Source: Hymenoscyphus infarciens (Eukaryota; Ascomycota; Leotiomycetes; Helotiales; Helotiaceae). From it: a stretch of 64,000 nt of DNA. Positions 35,201 to 45,923 of the stretch are shown piece by piece. Under the pieces are notes generated by a model, which saw only the letters and a list, made by a program, of their open reading frames with translations, did not search any database and had not been told where the DNA came from. The DNA is taken from positions 372,001-436,000 of the forward strand of contig LLCB01000002.1 in the NCBI GenBank assembly GCA_001414345.1, written 5' to 3'. Positions within the stretch are counted from its first letter, which is position 1. Each line of letters starts with the position of its first letter. The position numbers were made by a program, and so were the translations under genes.

Positions 35201-35857
35201 AAGAAGGAAAAGCTTCGACGATCCAGAGAAGAAGCTCGACTTGCTGGCAGATTTGGTGTAGGTCTGGGAGGACTCAGCGAAGAAGAGGCCATCCGGTATG
35301 CAGAAATGGTTTCTGCAGAGGCGTTTCAAAAGGAACAAGAACATCGTGTCAGTACTAGTGATGCTGGCTACCTTTCCGATGACGACACCTATGCGAACCA
35401 CAAGACAGTCTGGAGCGGCAGTGAAACCATCACCCCTGAAGGAAGCGTTGTTGGACGATCGAACGCATCCCCGAAATTGAAAAATGACGACGAACTTGAA
35501 CAAGATATCGAAGAAGCAATTCGTCTCTCCCTTCTTGACGGTGTCGACGAAGGTGGAAGCCCGCCTCGAGCCTCTGGCTCTGGTGGGTACGAGATCCCCA
35601 TCACCTACAAAACCAAGAAGACTCGTCGTTCTCCTTCTTCATCGCCTTCGGGTAGTAAGACTCGTAGCAAGGCGAGATCTAAAATCACTACGCCGGTTGA
35701 TGGGGATGATTTGGATTTTGCTCTTCAATTGAGTTTGGCCGAGGCGAGAAGTCAGGGTGTGGAGGTTGAGGGAAGAGAGGAAGGTGGTGAGGATGAGTAC
35801 CCAACTCTCAATAGTCCGGCTGCTAAGGGGAAGGGGAAGGGTAGAGCCTGGCGTTGA
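32235..35857 (+). CDS. F-box protein with WD-like repeats and ubiquitin-interacting motifs (Ufo1-like)
   Basis: Two exons, 32235-32634 and 32715-35857 (donor GTTAGT, acceptor CAACAG), 1180 aa. A disordered Ser/Pro-rich N-terminus leads to an F-box starting right at the junction (EVLTHILSHLPAASLSAVSM, about residues 134-175), the Skp1-binding part of an SCF ligase. A long middle region carries WD40-type strands (for example ARFLAVGTKTGIVQLWNIRG and YLVHGGNDGLVQTWDP). The C-terminus has a Lys/Glu coiled segment and two UIM-type motifs, EEAIRLSLLDG (about 1063) and DFALQLSLAEA (about 1133). F-box + WD + C-terminal UIMs is the architecture of yeast Ufo1, which delivers Ho endonuclease and other substrates for degradation and is itself controlled through its UIMs. 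Assignment rests on architecture, so orthology is an inference. Confidence 0.85.
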
Positions 35858-36601
35858 TTGAAAGGGGTTACGGGGATTGAGATGGATGTTGGTGAGCTTT
35901 GCTTTTGAGAGAATTTTAGATGAGTGATCCGTTTCAGCCAGCGTGGTGTTTAGCTCATGGCTTTGTTTACTTTTTTCGTGTGCGCCTGCTTGGGCGTGCT
36001 CTAATAACTTTTCTTCCTTTCTACCTAGTTAGGCAATTGTCTAGCTGATAAAATGCGATAGTTCATTTTTCGCTTTACTTGAGGACTGACTTTGGGTTGT
36101 GGTCTCTGCGTGATGTTGTGATTTCTTTACATTGATGATTTCTAGCCGAGCTCATCATTCTGCAAATGAATATTGAAAAGCGTTTCTCGATCTCTTCCCA
36201 TCATCAGAGAAACGAAACCAGAAGGGTTCCCTATGCGCGTGGCAAACGAATTAACATGGATAGTGACAACCTTCATACCATGCTGAGAACTGCTCTGTTT
36301 GGCTGCTTTATTCACCAATCGTCTTGAATACTCTTAACTCGCTTTTATTAATTTTTATAGTTTGTTAAAATAACTCAAGTCTTATAAACTGTCTCGAACA
36401 AAATAAACGATTTTCGGATAAGTACCTAATACTTTATATCCTTAAATACTTAAGACTTTAGCTAATTAACTTAATTAATCTGAACACTTTGGAGTAAAAT
36501 TATGTAATAGCTTAATTTGCTAGATTATCCACTTAATACTAAAAGGTAGCGACGTGATTGGCTAATTCCCTGATAGGAATGAAGCATACTAAATGCCACG
36601 A
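35858..36601. other. Intergenic between convergent genes, AT-rich
   Basis: 3' flanks of the F-box gene and of the minus-strand SDR-like gene. A patch at about 36330-36560 is very AT-rich. No gene. Confidence 0.5.
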
Positions 36602-37759
36602 CTAACAACCAGTATAGACCTCGCCCCTCTCAATAACCTCAAACACCCCCATAGTATGATCCCAAGCCTTCTTCCCCCACCCCTCCTTCCTCAACTCCTC
36701 AATCTGCTTCGAAGTCGGCACCACATCCCCATTCCAATTCCCCTTATACGCACCACCACCAACAACACCATCACTCCCAACCGCAGCCTCCAAACCCTCC
36801 CCTCCATTCTTTCCTTCAACCACCTTCCCCCTAGCAGGCCACCTACTCGCACCACTAAAATGAAAAACCACCCTCTCCCCACACTCCTCCCACCCCAAAC
36901 TTGTAGGACCAAATTTCAGCACCGGTTTCAACACCGGAAACGCGACTTTCATCCACAGCGGCAAATCATCATTCCCCCAAAAGCCAGGAAACGCATCCAT
37001 CACCAAGCCGGGAAAGTAATGTATACATCTCAATTTCCCCGCATGGCGTTTTGCCAGTTCTTCAAAGAAGAAAGTTTTCAAATAGTCAGCGTGGGAGCCT
37101 ACATTTAGGAATCCATAATGTTTTGGATCGCGGAGCGTTAGGTCGTCTTGGAAGAATGCGGTTCTCCGGTCGGGGGCGAAAACTGAGAGGATGAGAGCGC
37201 CGGAAGGGAGAGAAGAAGCGAGGAGCAGGGGGAGGAGGTTGTGAATGAAGCGGATGCGCGAATAGTAGACCAGGGAGAGAAAGGTGTCTAGACCTTCTTT
37301 CGTTTCTATGGGATTCTGTTAGTCTTCATACGACAAGGTAAATAGGAGGTGAAACTCACCCTGCCGTCCCTTGGTCAAACAAAAAATAGCCTGGCTCTGA
37401 CACAAGAAGTCCACTCTCCCTCCCCCATCCTCTTTTTCCCTCCTCAAAATCTCCCCACAAGCTCCATCCACCTCTCTCAACAAACTCGCATCCTTACACT
37501 GCACAAATCGGAAATCGCCCTTCGGAGCCCTCTTCCTCGCCTCCTTGAAAATAGCTTCTACTTTCTCTTCCGTTCTTCCTACAAGGTAAATGCGTAAACC
37601 TGAACCACCATCCAAAGTCGCGTGATGTGAGGCCAGGGCTAGTAAGCCATAGGATCCAATTCCGTGGGTTCCGCCTATGAAGACTGCAACGAGGGGTTGG
37701 GAGGGTATGGCAGTTTGGTTTAGAGAGTGGATTTGGGAGAGAGGGATAGTTTTGCCCAT
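36602..37759 (-). CDS. Atypical short-chain dehydrogenase/reductase-like protein
   Basis: Two exons, 37759-37360 and 37305-36602 (donor GTGAGT, acceptor CCCATAG), 367 aa. A Rossmann N-terminus with glycine motif GGTHGIGSYG (about residue 29) followed by an LVGRTEEKVE segment places it in the SDR superfamily with NAD(P) binding. The classical catalytic YxxxK is not evident: the equivalent stretch reads HYGFLNVGSHADYLKTFFFEELA, and the serine-containing strand reads ALILSVFAP. So it may bind nucleotide without classical reduction, or use other residues. I chose the ATG at 37759 because the upstream in-frame extension is a hydrophobic, F-rich stretch just beyond a plausible promoter; a longer membrane-anchored form starting at 37921 cannot be excluded, although its first codon is ATG too. 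Confidence 0.75.
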
Positions 37760-38745
37760 TTTCGAGATGTGCGACTTGTGATGAATGATTTTGAGAAAGG
37801 GAAAGAAGATCGTGTTGGTTTGTGAGAGTGTGACGAGATGATATCCTCGAGATATCCAATATGTGAAGAGAATACCAAAACCCAAAACGATTCGAAAGAG
37901 AAAGAAGAAAGACTGATGCACAACTTATATACTTTTAAATCACCACTCCACCGCACCACTGCCTCTCCTCCCTAACCATCTCAACATCCAACACCGGAAT
38001 TTACCCTCAAGTCCGCTTTCTAGCCATCAGCCATCAGCCATCAGCCTCTTAATAGTAAGATTATCAAACCATCACCATTCCAGAGATATTGGTGGGGTCG
38101 GTACCCAATGTGCAGCAACGCTAACCCTCTCTCGTATTGTTAGAGATCGCGCTAGCCAATTTCAGTAATTGTCGTAAAATGGGGGGTTAAGCGAGTGCGA
38201 CCACTGTCTAAGCGGATGCGGTTCGGAAAATTCAGTATGAGTAGAAAACCAAGAGGAAGGAATACAAGACCCTCTTTCGAAGACGCCAGCCACTTGGCAG
38301 AAGAAGAGGGTAATTTACAAGCGGAAACAGGCAGATAAATTCGAAAATAGCATTAAATTTCTACCATCATGACGTATCATATTACGGAGCTTGAGCTCCA
38401 TCGAAATCTTCTCGCATCTATCCACAATTAATACATCCCCCATTCCGCCAACCAGGCAGAATGAAGAAGAAAAAAAGAGTTCATAAAGAGCACACATTTC
38501 CTGCCTCGTTCATTTGAGCTTGCTCCCAGTTTCAGCCCAGAGCAATACACCATCCCTCCATTTTACACAAGCAACAACAAGTTCCTAGGGTGGTATAACA
38601 TTCGCTATCCTGCGAAAAACGCCTGCCCTAAAACAGTAAAAAAAACAGCCAGGTATCGAATCGAAGAATATCCCGTTTCGCTCACTCTAAAAGCACAAAG
38701 AACGCCATATCTCATATGTCTTTACATGAAACAATCAATTGACGT
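37760..38745. other. Intergenic
   Basis: Promoter side of the SDR-like gene and 3' flank of the SNF2 gene. It includes three tandem CATCAGC units near 38026-38046. No gene seen. Confidence 0.5.
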
Positions 38746-41700
38746 TTAACGAATCTTCTCTCTTTTGAAGGAACCACCACCCATCTGCGTCGTCATCTTT
38801 CGCTTTTTAGTGGCCACAACAATAACATCATCATCGATCGTAATGGGCGTGTTGATGCCGTTACTCTCGGTGGTAGCATCGGTCAATGATCCAGGACCTG
38901 TACTCGAGTCTCTTTCCCCGCCAAACTTGTTTTCATAATCGACCAGAATTCTTTCAGCAATCTCGTCACAGAGAGCTTTGTCCCCAGGGTGATCCTTGAA
39001 GTGATTCGTACAAGCTGCGCATTGAATATAAAAGGCTTGGGTCATCTCGGGATAATTGAGAAGTTCATACTCCGGAAGGTTGTCGCCAATGAGTGTCGTA
39101 TTGTCGAAATCAACGCAGTCCTCGCAATATGCATGCTCACACCAGCGACATCGATACAACATCCCGCCTGCATCAGTTGTCTTTTGCGTGCAATCGAAAC
39201 ATTGGTGTTGGGGGCAGTTGAATTGCCAGCCCTTCGCCCTTTGTTGGAACTCCTTGTCAAGGCATCCAAGATGGTATGCACGAGGACATAGCTGACAGCA
39301 GTGCAATTCTCCTCCATCAGTGCAGACTTGGCAGTGACTTTGTGGTTCGACTGGGGCCTTCTTTTCGCGCTTTTGCTCCTTGTAAATAGGGTCCTTGTCG
39401 CCCATTGTTGGCACAGCTTCCCATTGTTTGCAGTTCATCGATTCCTTAGAAACAGCAAAGCCATCAACCATGACGGTGGTATTCTTATCTTTTCGGCGCT
39501 CTGCTCTGTCAAATTCTTCCGAGATATCTTTGTTAGAGCTGTACTTGGTACGAGCCAACTTCTTTCCAGCAAAGACGGAAGACTCGACCCGCTCCATCTC
39601 AGTCAACCACTTTCGCTCTGCCTCTTCATCGATCTTGGCATCTGGAATGGCATCTTTCTTGACGTTAAAATCAGCAGGCTGATCTTTACATTTTAACACG
39701 GTGGTATCCCAATCCCTATAAGCGCGTTAGTAAACAGCCAGATACTATAATCTATATTTGACATACCAGCTGAGCATCTCGTTGACATCAATTTCTGGTC
39801 GGGAAATTGCAGAAGCACCACGTCGTACCAAAGTCATAAGCTGTCCTGTGCTCAATTGAGGCATGTTGTCATCGACTTCGGCTGCTCCAGGTCTCCCCTT
39901 CTTTTTCTTTCCACCACCACCGAATTTAGTATGGATATCCTGCATCGCCTCAGTCACCTTTGCAGACAAATAAAGTTTCTTCTGAATACGACCCATCATC
40001 TGTTCTTCGACTGTGCCTTGCGAGACAAGTTTATAGATTGTGACAGGGTTCTTCTGTCCAATTCTGTGGGCTCTGGCCTCGGCCTGTAGGGTGATTTGTG
40101 GATTCCAGTCTTGGTCAAGAAGTACGACATCGGAGGCGGTTGCCAAGTTGATACCCAAACCACCGGCACGAGTAGAAATCAACATTACTCTGTAGTCAGT
40201 GGTCAAGTCGTTGAACATTCGAATACCGAGATTTCGACGTGCTCGAGCAGTAGACCCATCGATTCGAACGGAACGATAACTTGAACCATCTCCTCCCCTA
40301 AGCAGTAACAGTTCTTCAACCAAGTCCAACATTTTTGTGAATCCCGAGAATATCAAAATCTTCTTCTTTTGTTTGACAACCAACTCATTCAAAAGCTTTT
40401 CCAGAACAATGAATTTTCCTGAAGCATGAATAACATGATCTCCGGCGTGATACGGGTCAGGCTCGGCGTGTGATATTTGATATGGGTGGTTGCAAACTTT
40501 GCGGAGTTGCATCAAGAGGTTCATCAGCTTTTGCCATGCAGACTTGTTTTTTCCTTCTCCTTGAACTTCAGCTTCCCGCTGGACAGTCTTTTCAAGAATA
40601 TCCTTCGTCTCCTTCCATGCATCCGTGCCCACCATATCAGCATTTTCAAACACTTTCAATGCATTTTCCTCCATCTTCATGACTTCGGCATCTCGAATCT
40701 CATCGTCGGACGAAGCCTTTAAGGCATCGGCTTCCTTTTCCTTCATCCCCTTGAAAAGCTCGTCTAGAAGACCTTGATCTGCCTTGGTGATCATGCGTTC
40801 GTACCAAAAGCGCTGCATGGGACTCAATGGCACAAACAACAAGACTTCAGTCTTTGGTGGAAGATTTAGGTCGACTCCAGGTGAAGTTTTCATTCGTCGT
40901 AGCATGATCAGCTCCAACAAGTGTCTGGAACTATCAAGAACCGTGTTGAGATAGTGACCCTTAGATAGGTTGAAGGAGTTATCGAAGAGCTCGTTGGTAT
41001 TTTCGCTAAAGACCTCTGGGTAGAGCCAATGTAAAAGACTCCAAAGCTCGGACAAGTTGTTCTGAAGGGGGGTTCCAGTCAAGATCAATCGGTACTCTGC
41101 CTTTAAGCCCTGCAAAGATTTTGAAACAAGACTTTGGTGGTTTTTGACCGTATGACCTTCGTCCAATACAGCGTAACGCCAAACGAATGCCTTCTTGAAC
41201 CAAGATTGTTCGATGCGAAAGCAGTCATATGTTGTAACCACTAAGTCAACACCAATATCGTCTTCATCCTCGGAGTCGGTATCTAGCAAAACAACTTGTT
41301 TTCCGGCAGCGTTTCGTCTCGACTTGAATTTCGCCTTCGCCTGTGCAGTCATGTTTCCAAACGAGTCGATCTCACCCATGACTATCTTCTTTAACTTGTT
41401 GCGCTCGTTGATCGGTCCATGGAATCTGACGACCTTGAGACCTGGTGTCCATTTTCTTGCCTCCGCCATCCAACTGCTCAAAACAGAGAGAGGACAAACG
41501 ACTAGAAATGGTCTTTGCAATCTACCTGTTCCAGCCTTAGGGTCATTCTCCTTCAAATATTGTATGAGTGACAAGGTTTGTAGAGTCTTGCCCAGACCCA
41601 TTTCATCTCCAAGGATTCCAGATAGACCGTTCTGGTGAAGATAGGCCATGAAGCTGAGGCCCGACAGCTGATAAGGCTTCATTGTGGCGGTGACACCTTT

Positions 41701-42453
41701 TGGTTGAGTGACAATCTCCTGGTATGGGGTGATTGTGGGAAGCTTTTCCAACTCCTCTGGGGAGAGCTGATCATGCTTCTCAACCAGCTTTCGAACATAG
41801 TTGTGAGGTGGTAGCAATGGAAGCAAAAAGTCCTTTTTCTCCACGAAGAACCTATTTCTGTTTGCAGCGGTCTTGCTAGCAATCTCCTGCCGAATGGCTA
41901 CCCTCTGACTGACAGTCGGTGTGATATTGAATGAATTGACACCGATCAGATCTGCAATCGCATTCTTAGGGGTCTTTTTTGTTTGCGTTCGATTATTGCG
42001 CGGAGTCTCGATATTCTCTAGCGCCTTGAGAGACATATTGGGCTTTCGAACTCGTAGGCGGCGACGACCGGGGGTTGTGTATTCGATATTCTCGTCCTCT
42101 TCCTGCTTTGCAGCGGCGGTAGTAGCTGGGACAACATATTGAGGTTGTGGGGGAGTGTCGAAAGATCGGTTCATGGGCGACATCTCTGGATCTGGGTATG
42201 ATACCGAGGGTCTCGATCTTTGTAACAAGGGAGAGTCACCTTTCTGGCTGTCCTTCTTGTGATCGATGGATGCGCCTGGGAGGTATTTCGCAAGAAGGCT
42301 GGAGGCGGCACTTCGACGAGGAGTTTGTGAGGAGGCGGCGGATTGAGGAGAGATCGGGATGGCAGCTGGAGTCTCTTCGTTTGCGCCAAGTGCCACCGGT
42401 GAGTTTGGGGCGTCCATTGTGAAATGCAAGGGAGAGGGAGCGTGGGGATCCAT
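38746..42453 (-). CDS. SNF2-family ATP-dependent chromatin remodeller with C-terminal PHD finger
   Basis: Two exons, 42453-39767 and 39715-38746 (donor GTATGT, branch site TACTAAC, acceptor TTATAG), 1218 aa. A disordered basic N-terminus precedes an SNF2 ATPase: motif I DEMGLGKT (about residue 280), DEGH (about 432), LTGTPLQNN, then the helicase C lobe with AGGLGINL and QAEARAHRIGQ (about 800). The second exon carries a Cys/His-rich module, about 1020-1110 (CQVCTDGGELHCCQLCP, a PHD finger, followed by further CxxC pairs like an extended PHD). Such enzymes slide or evict nucleosomes; PHD fingers read histone H3 tails. The frame continues upstream to a TTG at 42510 but the first ATG is 42453. 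No chromodomain or HAND-SANT-SLIDE seen, so subfamily (ISWI-like versus other) is open. It faces the Clr2-like gene across a shared promoter. Confidence 0.9.
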
Positions 42454-43062
42454 CGAGGGAGGCTTGCGCTTGCGCTTGGTAATGAAGCTGAGGAATGGGA
42501 GGTTTCGCAAGCCCTCGGGAAACGTCGTGCAAGGAGCAAAGGCGATTAAGGAGAGTCCATGAAGGAAAGGTGAGATCGATACTCGGCGGAGCTGAAGAAA
42601 GAAAGAGAGAAAGAAAAGGATGGCTTTCTATAATTCAAGTGAAGTTGTGGGTTGCGGTTGCCATTGGACGCGGCGGCCATTAATCGCGTCTGCATAAGGA
42701 ACTTGTGGAGAACCTGTCTTTTGCGCCACAACGCCACACCCCTGATTATCGCACGCATACAGTTTTGGTTTTTTTATAACTAAAAAAACCCGAGTATTAA
42801 AATCCGCTATTTGTGGAATGCAATTGTGTTCAACGCAGTCTGGTGGAATTCTACTAAAGTGATCTATCAAGGAACACTGGCAAGGGGCTGCATTTATAGC
42901 TGTACCGGGCCGACTTTAATCCGTTAATATAGCTTAGTGCTTTGGCGCGTCGCCCAAGTCAACCAATTCAAGGTTGTCCCCCCACCAGCGAACCTCCTGT
43001 CGATGGATCCCCTTGAATTCTCCAAGGTACCTACGTACCATTGCTTATTGTAATAATTGAAT
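42454..43062. promoter_or_regulatory. Divergent promoter shared by the SNF2 and Clr2-like genes
   Basis: 609 bp separate the two start codons, with no other gene. It contains GA-rich stretches (42590-42620) next to the SNF2 start and a CCAAT-type sequence at 42960-42966. Shared control is inferred from layout only. Confidence 0.5.
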
Positions 43063-45030
43063 ATGGCTCCTTACTATCCCATCACCATTGTCAGATCAGA
43101 TGGCCTCTTCGCGGTACCAACCAGATCCGGAACCAGCGAGCCAAATGAACCGACAGCAGCTCAGCAAGATGATACACCCGACTCCAAGGGCATGGTTGAT
43201 TGCTACAAGAGGTTGGATCCCGAGGAGCCAAAAGCTGTAGATTGGAGACGGAAGCTTGGTGGCATGCTGATGCACCGGCTGGGTGGGAAAGAACATCATA
43301 GTAGACCTCTCTACGACTGCCCCTCTTCGTTTGCAAACGCTAACAACCCCTTGGACAAAAGCTATATACTTTCCGAAATTCCCGAAGGCTATGTGCTATG
43401 GGAGCACCTGAAATACAACGTCGATAAGGTTAATGGCGATAAATCAAGAGAGAAAGGGAAACACGCGGCGGGAGTCTTTGAGAGGCAGGACGCATATCTT
43501 TATGGCCACCCACAAGGTCGGAAAAAGCGATATAGGAGTCCCGCAGATTTCTTCCATCATCTCCTATGGCTTGCGGTAGACAAGGAAGGCGATCCAGTCA
43601 ATTGCTCATGCAAAATTTGCTCGCCAGATGGAGAGGATGAAATCGAGGAAAGTGGTAGGGCTACGTCGCAGCTGAAGAAAGAAATCAAACCTCCTGCTTC
43701 TGCTTCTGCTACTGCAGCCGCGCCTACCAAGGGTAACATAATCCCTTTCGGGTTTTTTAATTATATATATATACTAATGAAATTTCCAGCTATACAACAG
43801 GTACACTCTGCACCCGCAGTTACCTCCAGACCCCCGCCAAATAATACACAAAATAGATCAACGATACAGCCAAATTCTATAGCCCTAAATACATCTCCTG
43901 AGCAGAGAGCGGATGGTGCTGCCAATGGGAAATATTTATACAGATCTGGGGAGTTGGTGTGGTTTAATAATGGGATGAATTGGCGACTGGGTATAATTTC
44001 GAAACGACAGTTACAAAATGACAAACCCCGCTACCTTCTTCAGCCTCTCTCAAATCCCTTTCAACACCAACCCTGGCAGATTAAGGACGACGAAGCACTC
44101 ATCAGACCTTGGTTGGCGTGGAGTGTCCCATCTACAACGATTCCTGCAATACAAAATCTCACATATGATCAGGTGCCGTGGGAGCGAGTTCTGAGAGGAG
44201 AGCTCGATGGAGGTCAATCGCGCGATTATGTGGTTGATGGCAGTATTCTTGCTGCAAAAGTCATCGACTCCAGCTATTCGCTCTACGACCGAATTGATAA
44301 TGCTCTTGCAGGTCCGGGAGAAGTGCAGTACCGGGGAATGTTTCTGGGTGCTGAAAAGGTCTGGGTAGGGGAGCCAATTCGGCTGCGAGGAACTGATAGC
44401 AAAGATATCATTGTGCTCATCGTTCATAAACTGATTGAACTTACGGGTCCAACGGGCGCTTCCCAACTAACATTTGTTGGTGATGTTTACAAATGGGTTG
44501 AGATGCCCACTCCGTACAGAAACCGCTCAGATTGGCCTACACCAGATCTACCTGCACGAATGGTTACGGATCTTCGATTCAGAAACGAAGTCGCCGACCA
44601 AGCCAAGACTGGTCTATATTACGAATGGCGCTTGCTAGAACCAGCTGCACGCAAAGGAGTAGCTGATGTTAAAGGTCGATGGTACGAAACCCGAACACTT
44701 CTCCCCATCCTCCGGGGAGCACAGGTCTTCCATGATGAGCTTGTCAAAGGTCGAACTAGCGACGCGGGGGAATTCATGAACGGTCGACGAGATAAAAACA
44801 ACAATGTCGAATCACGGAAGAAGAATCGCAGAGATACATTGGGAAGAGCGGTTCCTGCTGATTTCAAGGTCTCGCGGGGTTTGGATGGTCCGCCTGCTGA
44901 TGACGTATTCCCTGATCTTCAACAACCGCCGACAGATTTGACGTTTGTGGAGTCGGATATTGACCAGTTTATGGATTTGGATCCTGCTGGGGCGCATCAT
45001 GAGTTTTATGGTGGGGGCTTGGGGCATTGA
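43063..45030 (+). CDS. clr2: Clr2-like transcription-silencing protein
   Basis: The ATG at 43063 (MAPYYPITIVRSDG) opens a long frame to 45030. A 57-nt stretch at 43733-43789 has donor GTAACA, branch TACTAAT and acceptor TTCCAG and is a multiple of three without a stop. It encodes an out-of-place hydrophobic piece (PFGFFNYIYILM), so I read it as an intron: exons 43063-43732 and 43790-45030, 636 aa. The N-terminal part has the YPI..SDG start and the SPADFFHHLLWLAVDKEG segment ending in CSCKICSPDG, as in the Clr2 family; the second half has the ELVWFNN..WRLGII domain. In fission yeast Clr2 is a SHREC subunit that joins a histone deacetylase and a remodeller for heterochromatin silencing. Family identification is from remembered patterns, not a search. 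Confidence 0.8.
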   Translation: MAPYYPITIVRSDGLFAVPTRSGTSEPNEPTAAQQDDTPDSKGMVDCYKRLDPEEPKAVDWRRKLGGMLMHRLGGKEHHSRPLYDCPSSFANANNPLDKSYILSEIPEGYVLWEHLKYNVDKVNGDKSREKGKHAAGVFERQDAYLYGHPQGRKKRYRSPADFFHHLLWLAVDKEGDPVNCSCKICSPDGEDEIEESGRATSQLKKEIKPPASASATAAAPTKGNIIPFGFFNYIYILMKFPAIQQVHSAPAVTSRPPPNNTQNRSTIQPNSIALNTSPEQRADGAANGKYLYRSGELVWFNNGMNWRLGIISKRQLQNDKPRYLLQPLSNPFQHQPWQIKDDEALIRPWLAWSVPSTTIPAIQNLTYDQVPWERVLRGELDGGQSRDYVVDGSILAAKVIDSSYSLYDRIDNALAGPGEVQYRGMFLGAEKVWVGEPIRLRGTDSKDIIVLIVHKLIELTGPTGASQLTFVGDVYKWVEMPTPYRNRSDWPTPDLPARMVTDLRFRNEVADQAKTGLYYEWRLLEPAARKGVADVKGRWYETRTLLPILRGAQVFHDELVKGRTSDAGEFMNGRRDKNNNVESRKKNRRDTLGRAVPADFKVSRGLDGPPADDVFPDLQQPPTDLTFVESDIDQFMDLDPAGAHHEFYGGGLGH

Positions 45031-45923
45031 GTGACGCATAAACATTTGATGTGGTGTTTGGAGTTTATGGATTGCATGGAAGAAAGTTTTGTTACATCTG
45101 GGTCCCTTTTCGAAAGTAGATACCCTGAATTTTTTGCTTTTTTGTTTTCAAACTTTGCTTTGATGGTTGGGGGAAGATGGGTTGGTGGGAGGGAAAGATT
45201 GGATTGCATTGTATTGCTAATTGTGCCGGTGTGTGTGGAGAGTGGTGGGAAGAGGTACGATATTTGGTATTGTTACTGTACATGACAGTAGCGAATAGCG
45301 ATATTAAATTAAAGAGATGTCAAAATTAGGTTCGGGTGGTTGTTTCCTCTAAAGTATGGAAAACAAACGCCCGGGTCTCCGTCAATTTGTCTACCCAGTG
45401 GCTAGGCCCTCCATCTCTTTTTTCGTTACATCATATCCATTATCCAATCAAGCCAAAAGGGGTGACAGAGTCTAGACCCTAGTTCTCACGTGTTGCAGTC
45501 CCAATTAGGGGGTTTGTTGCATGTCGATAAAAATAATCGATTAAATCATCGATTATTTCCCTCCCCTTTGTTTTTCCTGGGTCACGTTTTTAAGAGTTTT
45601 GAGTTGGGGGGAATGTACGTTTTCTTTCTGATTTGTAGGTTATAGAATCAAGGTCGCGCCATCGGCATTGCTGGCTAAGAGAAGGGAATGCTGTAATTGT
45701 GGAGTGTTTGATGTTTGTTAGGGAATGGGGATGGCGGGGGATGGAAATTTCATGTGTTTGATCGGGATTATGAAAGGAGCTATTGATGGGAAAGAGTAGT
45801 TTAGGGAAGGGTTCCGAAAGTTGTTTAAATGATTGAAGATGGTCATCCCTCTGATAGTACAATATATTTCGACAGTAAGAGATCCTAGCGATGAGGCTTG
45901 AACTTGTGGTAATTTAATTATAA
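45031..45923. other. Intergenic between convergent genes
   Basis: 3' flanks. It holds a perfect 11-bp inverted repeat, AAATAATCGAT (45531-45541) and its complement (45548-45558), with a 6-nt spacer. This could act as a hairpin near transcript ends or be a palindromic protein site. No gene. Confidence 0.5.

Noticed and set aside
42453..42510. N-terminal extension of the SNF2 protein
   Set aside because: It begins with TTG; the first in-frame ATG is at 42453.
43733..43789. Membrane segment in the Clr2-like protein
   Set aside because: The hydrophobic stretch coincides with a well-formed intron, so it is most likely not translated.
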